DNA of 64,000 nucleotides, taken from an uncultured Bacteroidota bacterium. GTDB lineage: Bacteria > Bacteroidota > Bacteroidia > Bacteroidales > P3. The stretch spans positions 57,802-121,801 of the forward strand of contig CACZWL010000004.1 of the NCBI GenBank assembly GCA_902784865.1, written 5' to 3'. Under the pieces are notes generated by a model. The model was not told where the DNA came from and searched no databases. It worked only from the letters and a program-made list of their open reading frames with translations. Below are positions 63,676 to 64,000 of the stretch, piece by piece; position 1 is the stretch's first letter, and the number at the start of each line of letters is the position of its first letter. A program made the translations under genes and the position numbers.

Positions 63676-63750
63676 GCTTCTAGAATTTCTAGTTTTTCTA
63701 GAATCTCTAGTTTTTCTAGATTTTCTAGAATCTCTAGAATCTCTAGAAAA
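63676..63750 (+). repeat. TCTAGA-rich low-complexity array
   Basis: About ten TCTAG words alternate with short T-runs or ATC (TTCTAGAATTTCTAG, TTTTTCTAGAATCTCTAG and so on) over 75 bases. Because TCTAGA is its own complement, the block is rich in small palindromes. It directly precedes a strong hairpin. Confidence 0.8.
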
Positions 63751-63753
63751 ATA

Positions 63754-63782
63754 AGCTGCGGGCCCCGACGGGGCCCGCAGCT
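63754..63782. terminator. Strong GC hairpin downstream of the T9SS cargo gene
   Basis: AGCTGCGGGCCCC (63754-63766) pairs perfectly with 63770-63782 around GAC. On the minus strand it is followed by TTATTTTT, so it would terminate the gene entering from 64000. Confidence 0.8.
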
Positions 63783-63796
63783 CGGTTGTAGTGTTT

Positions 63797-63843
63797 GCGG
63801 CCTTTTGGCCGCCCCTCCCCCCTCTCTTGAAAGGAGAGGGGGG
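63797..63843. repeat. GC-rich palindromic element (REP-like)
   Basis: A GCGGCC-TTTT-GGCCGC hairpin (63797-63812) is followed by CCCCCCTCTC (63817-63826) pairing with GAGAGGGGGG (63834-63843). On the minus strand one frame would read PHPPAPLSFQERGEG, a peptide of the kind produced by scattered GC-rich palindromes in many genomes. It lies between the cargo gene stop and its hairpin. Confidence 0.6.
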
Positions 63844-63858
63844 CCGGGGGGTGAGGCT

Positions 63859-64000
63859 TTATCTGACGATGAGCTTGCGTATCGCGTTCACCTGCTCGCC
63901 AGTCACGCGCACGAAGTACGCGCCCTTGGCCAGGCCCGTGACGTCGATCGTCAGCTCGCCGCTCTCCGTCCTCCACTCGCCGCTAACACGGCCGCTGATG
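63859..64000 (-). CDS. 3' end of a secreted protein with a type IX secretion C-terminal domain
   Basis: On the minus strand the frame from the window edge reads ISGRVSGEWRTESGELTIDV then TGLAKGAYFVRVTGEQVNAI and RKLIVR, then stops (TAA at 63861-63859). The LTIDVTGLAKGAYFVRV core and KLIV end match the Por (T9SS) type A sorting signal, which is cleaved and replaced by a lipopolysaccharide anchor at the cell surface. The cargo domain lies outside the window. No start codon is present in the visible part. Confidence 0.85.
   Translation of the reverse strand, partial: ISGRVSGEWRTESGELTIDVTGLAKGAYFVRVTGEQVNAIRKLIVR

Noticed and set aside
63542-63754. Open frame across the repeat hotspot (Leu/Glu/Phe repeats)
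   Set aside because: The sequence is simply the translation of the TCTAGA-rich array and the repeat copy, with no family resemblance.
63743-63976. 77-codon minus-strand open frame at the window end
   Set aside because: It is out of frame with the T9SS C-terminal domain, which is the better supported reading, and passes through a GC-rich palindrome.

Overview
The window comes from a GC-rich member of the Bacteroidales. Supporting signs are Bacteroidetes-type promoters (TAnnTTTG boxes about 19-20 nt downstream of TTTG/TTG), A/T-rich gaps between GC-rich genes, Bacteroidetes-specific families (DUF5672, DUF3467, DUF4837, DUF6089, S21 next to L28, a type IX secretion C-terminal domain), and the thrU-tyrU-glyT-thrT-tuf-like arrangement leading into the sec/ribosomal/rpoBC operon. 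The sequence does not fix genus or species. No transposase, integrase, rRNA or CRISPR array was found.

Layout. 1-16.9 kb (+): 3' part of a surface-polysaccharide locus. It holds eight nucleotide-sugar glycosyltransferases or GT-like proteins, a DUF5672 protein, two NodB-type deacetylases, a formyltransferase-like protein, a GT-C-like membrane protein, a CapK/PaaK-like adenylating enzyme, a hexapeptide acyltransferase, a DUF354 protein and WecB. Many junctions are 4-nt ATGA overlaps. 17.1-21.9 kb (+): export machinery, namely a Wza-like lipoprotein, a Wzc-like tyrosine kinase with a (Tyr-Gly)15 tail, and an OmpA-family protein. 22.1-30.6 kb: housekeeping genes (DUF3467, PPTase, Sua5/TsaC, POT peptide transporter, S21, L28, MutY, SSB, Pgi, OmpA). 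30.7-33.5 kb (-): purN, a GT4 and an OmpA protein as one operon. 34.0-39.1 kb (+): acpP-fabF-rnc followed by two outer-membrane barrel proteins. 39.0-41.7 kb (+): an MNT/HEPN toxin-antitoxin pair with a nonsense codon in the HEPN gene, a large nested palindrome, and a Sel1-repeat/beta-barrel fusion. 42.1-49.5 kb (+): envelope biogenesis (SDR, DUF4837, DUF6089, uppS, bamA, two skp-like genes). 49.8-63.4 kb (-): tRNA-Thr, Tyr, Gly, Thr, tuf, tRNA-Trp, secE, nusG, rplK, rplA, rplJ, rplL, rpoB, rpoC. 63.9-64.0 kb (-): the end of a T9SS-secreted protein.

How the genes fit together. The first 22 kb would build, decorate and export an acidic or amino-sugar-containing exopolysaccharide. WecB makes UDP-ManNAc, the glycosyltransferases assemble the repeat unit, deacetylases and acyl/formyl transferases decorate it, and Wza/Wzc export it. 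No flippase is visible, so part of the locus lies upstream. The 36-49 kb genes supply the outer-membrane proteins, lipid carrier (UppS) and assembly machinery (BamA, Skp).

Most notable. (1) An undescribed-looking family of intergenic elements is scattered through the window. They are built from up to three 11-bp direct repeats (ACCTACCAGAT), about one helical turn apart. (2) A 162-nt nested palindrome lies in the Sel1 gene leader, downstream of a 42-bp promoter block duplicated exactly from the MNT antitoxin gene. (3) The HEPN toxin is broken while its antitoxin is intact. Functions are inferred from motifs read by eye; no database search was possible.
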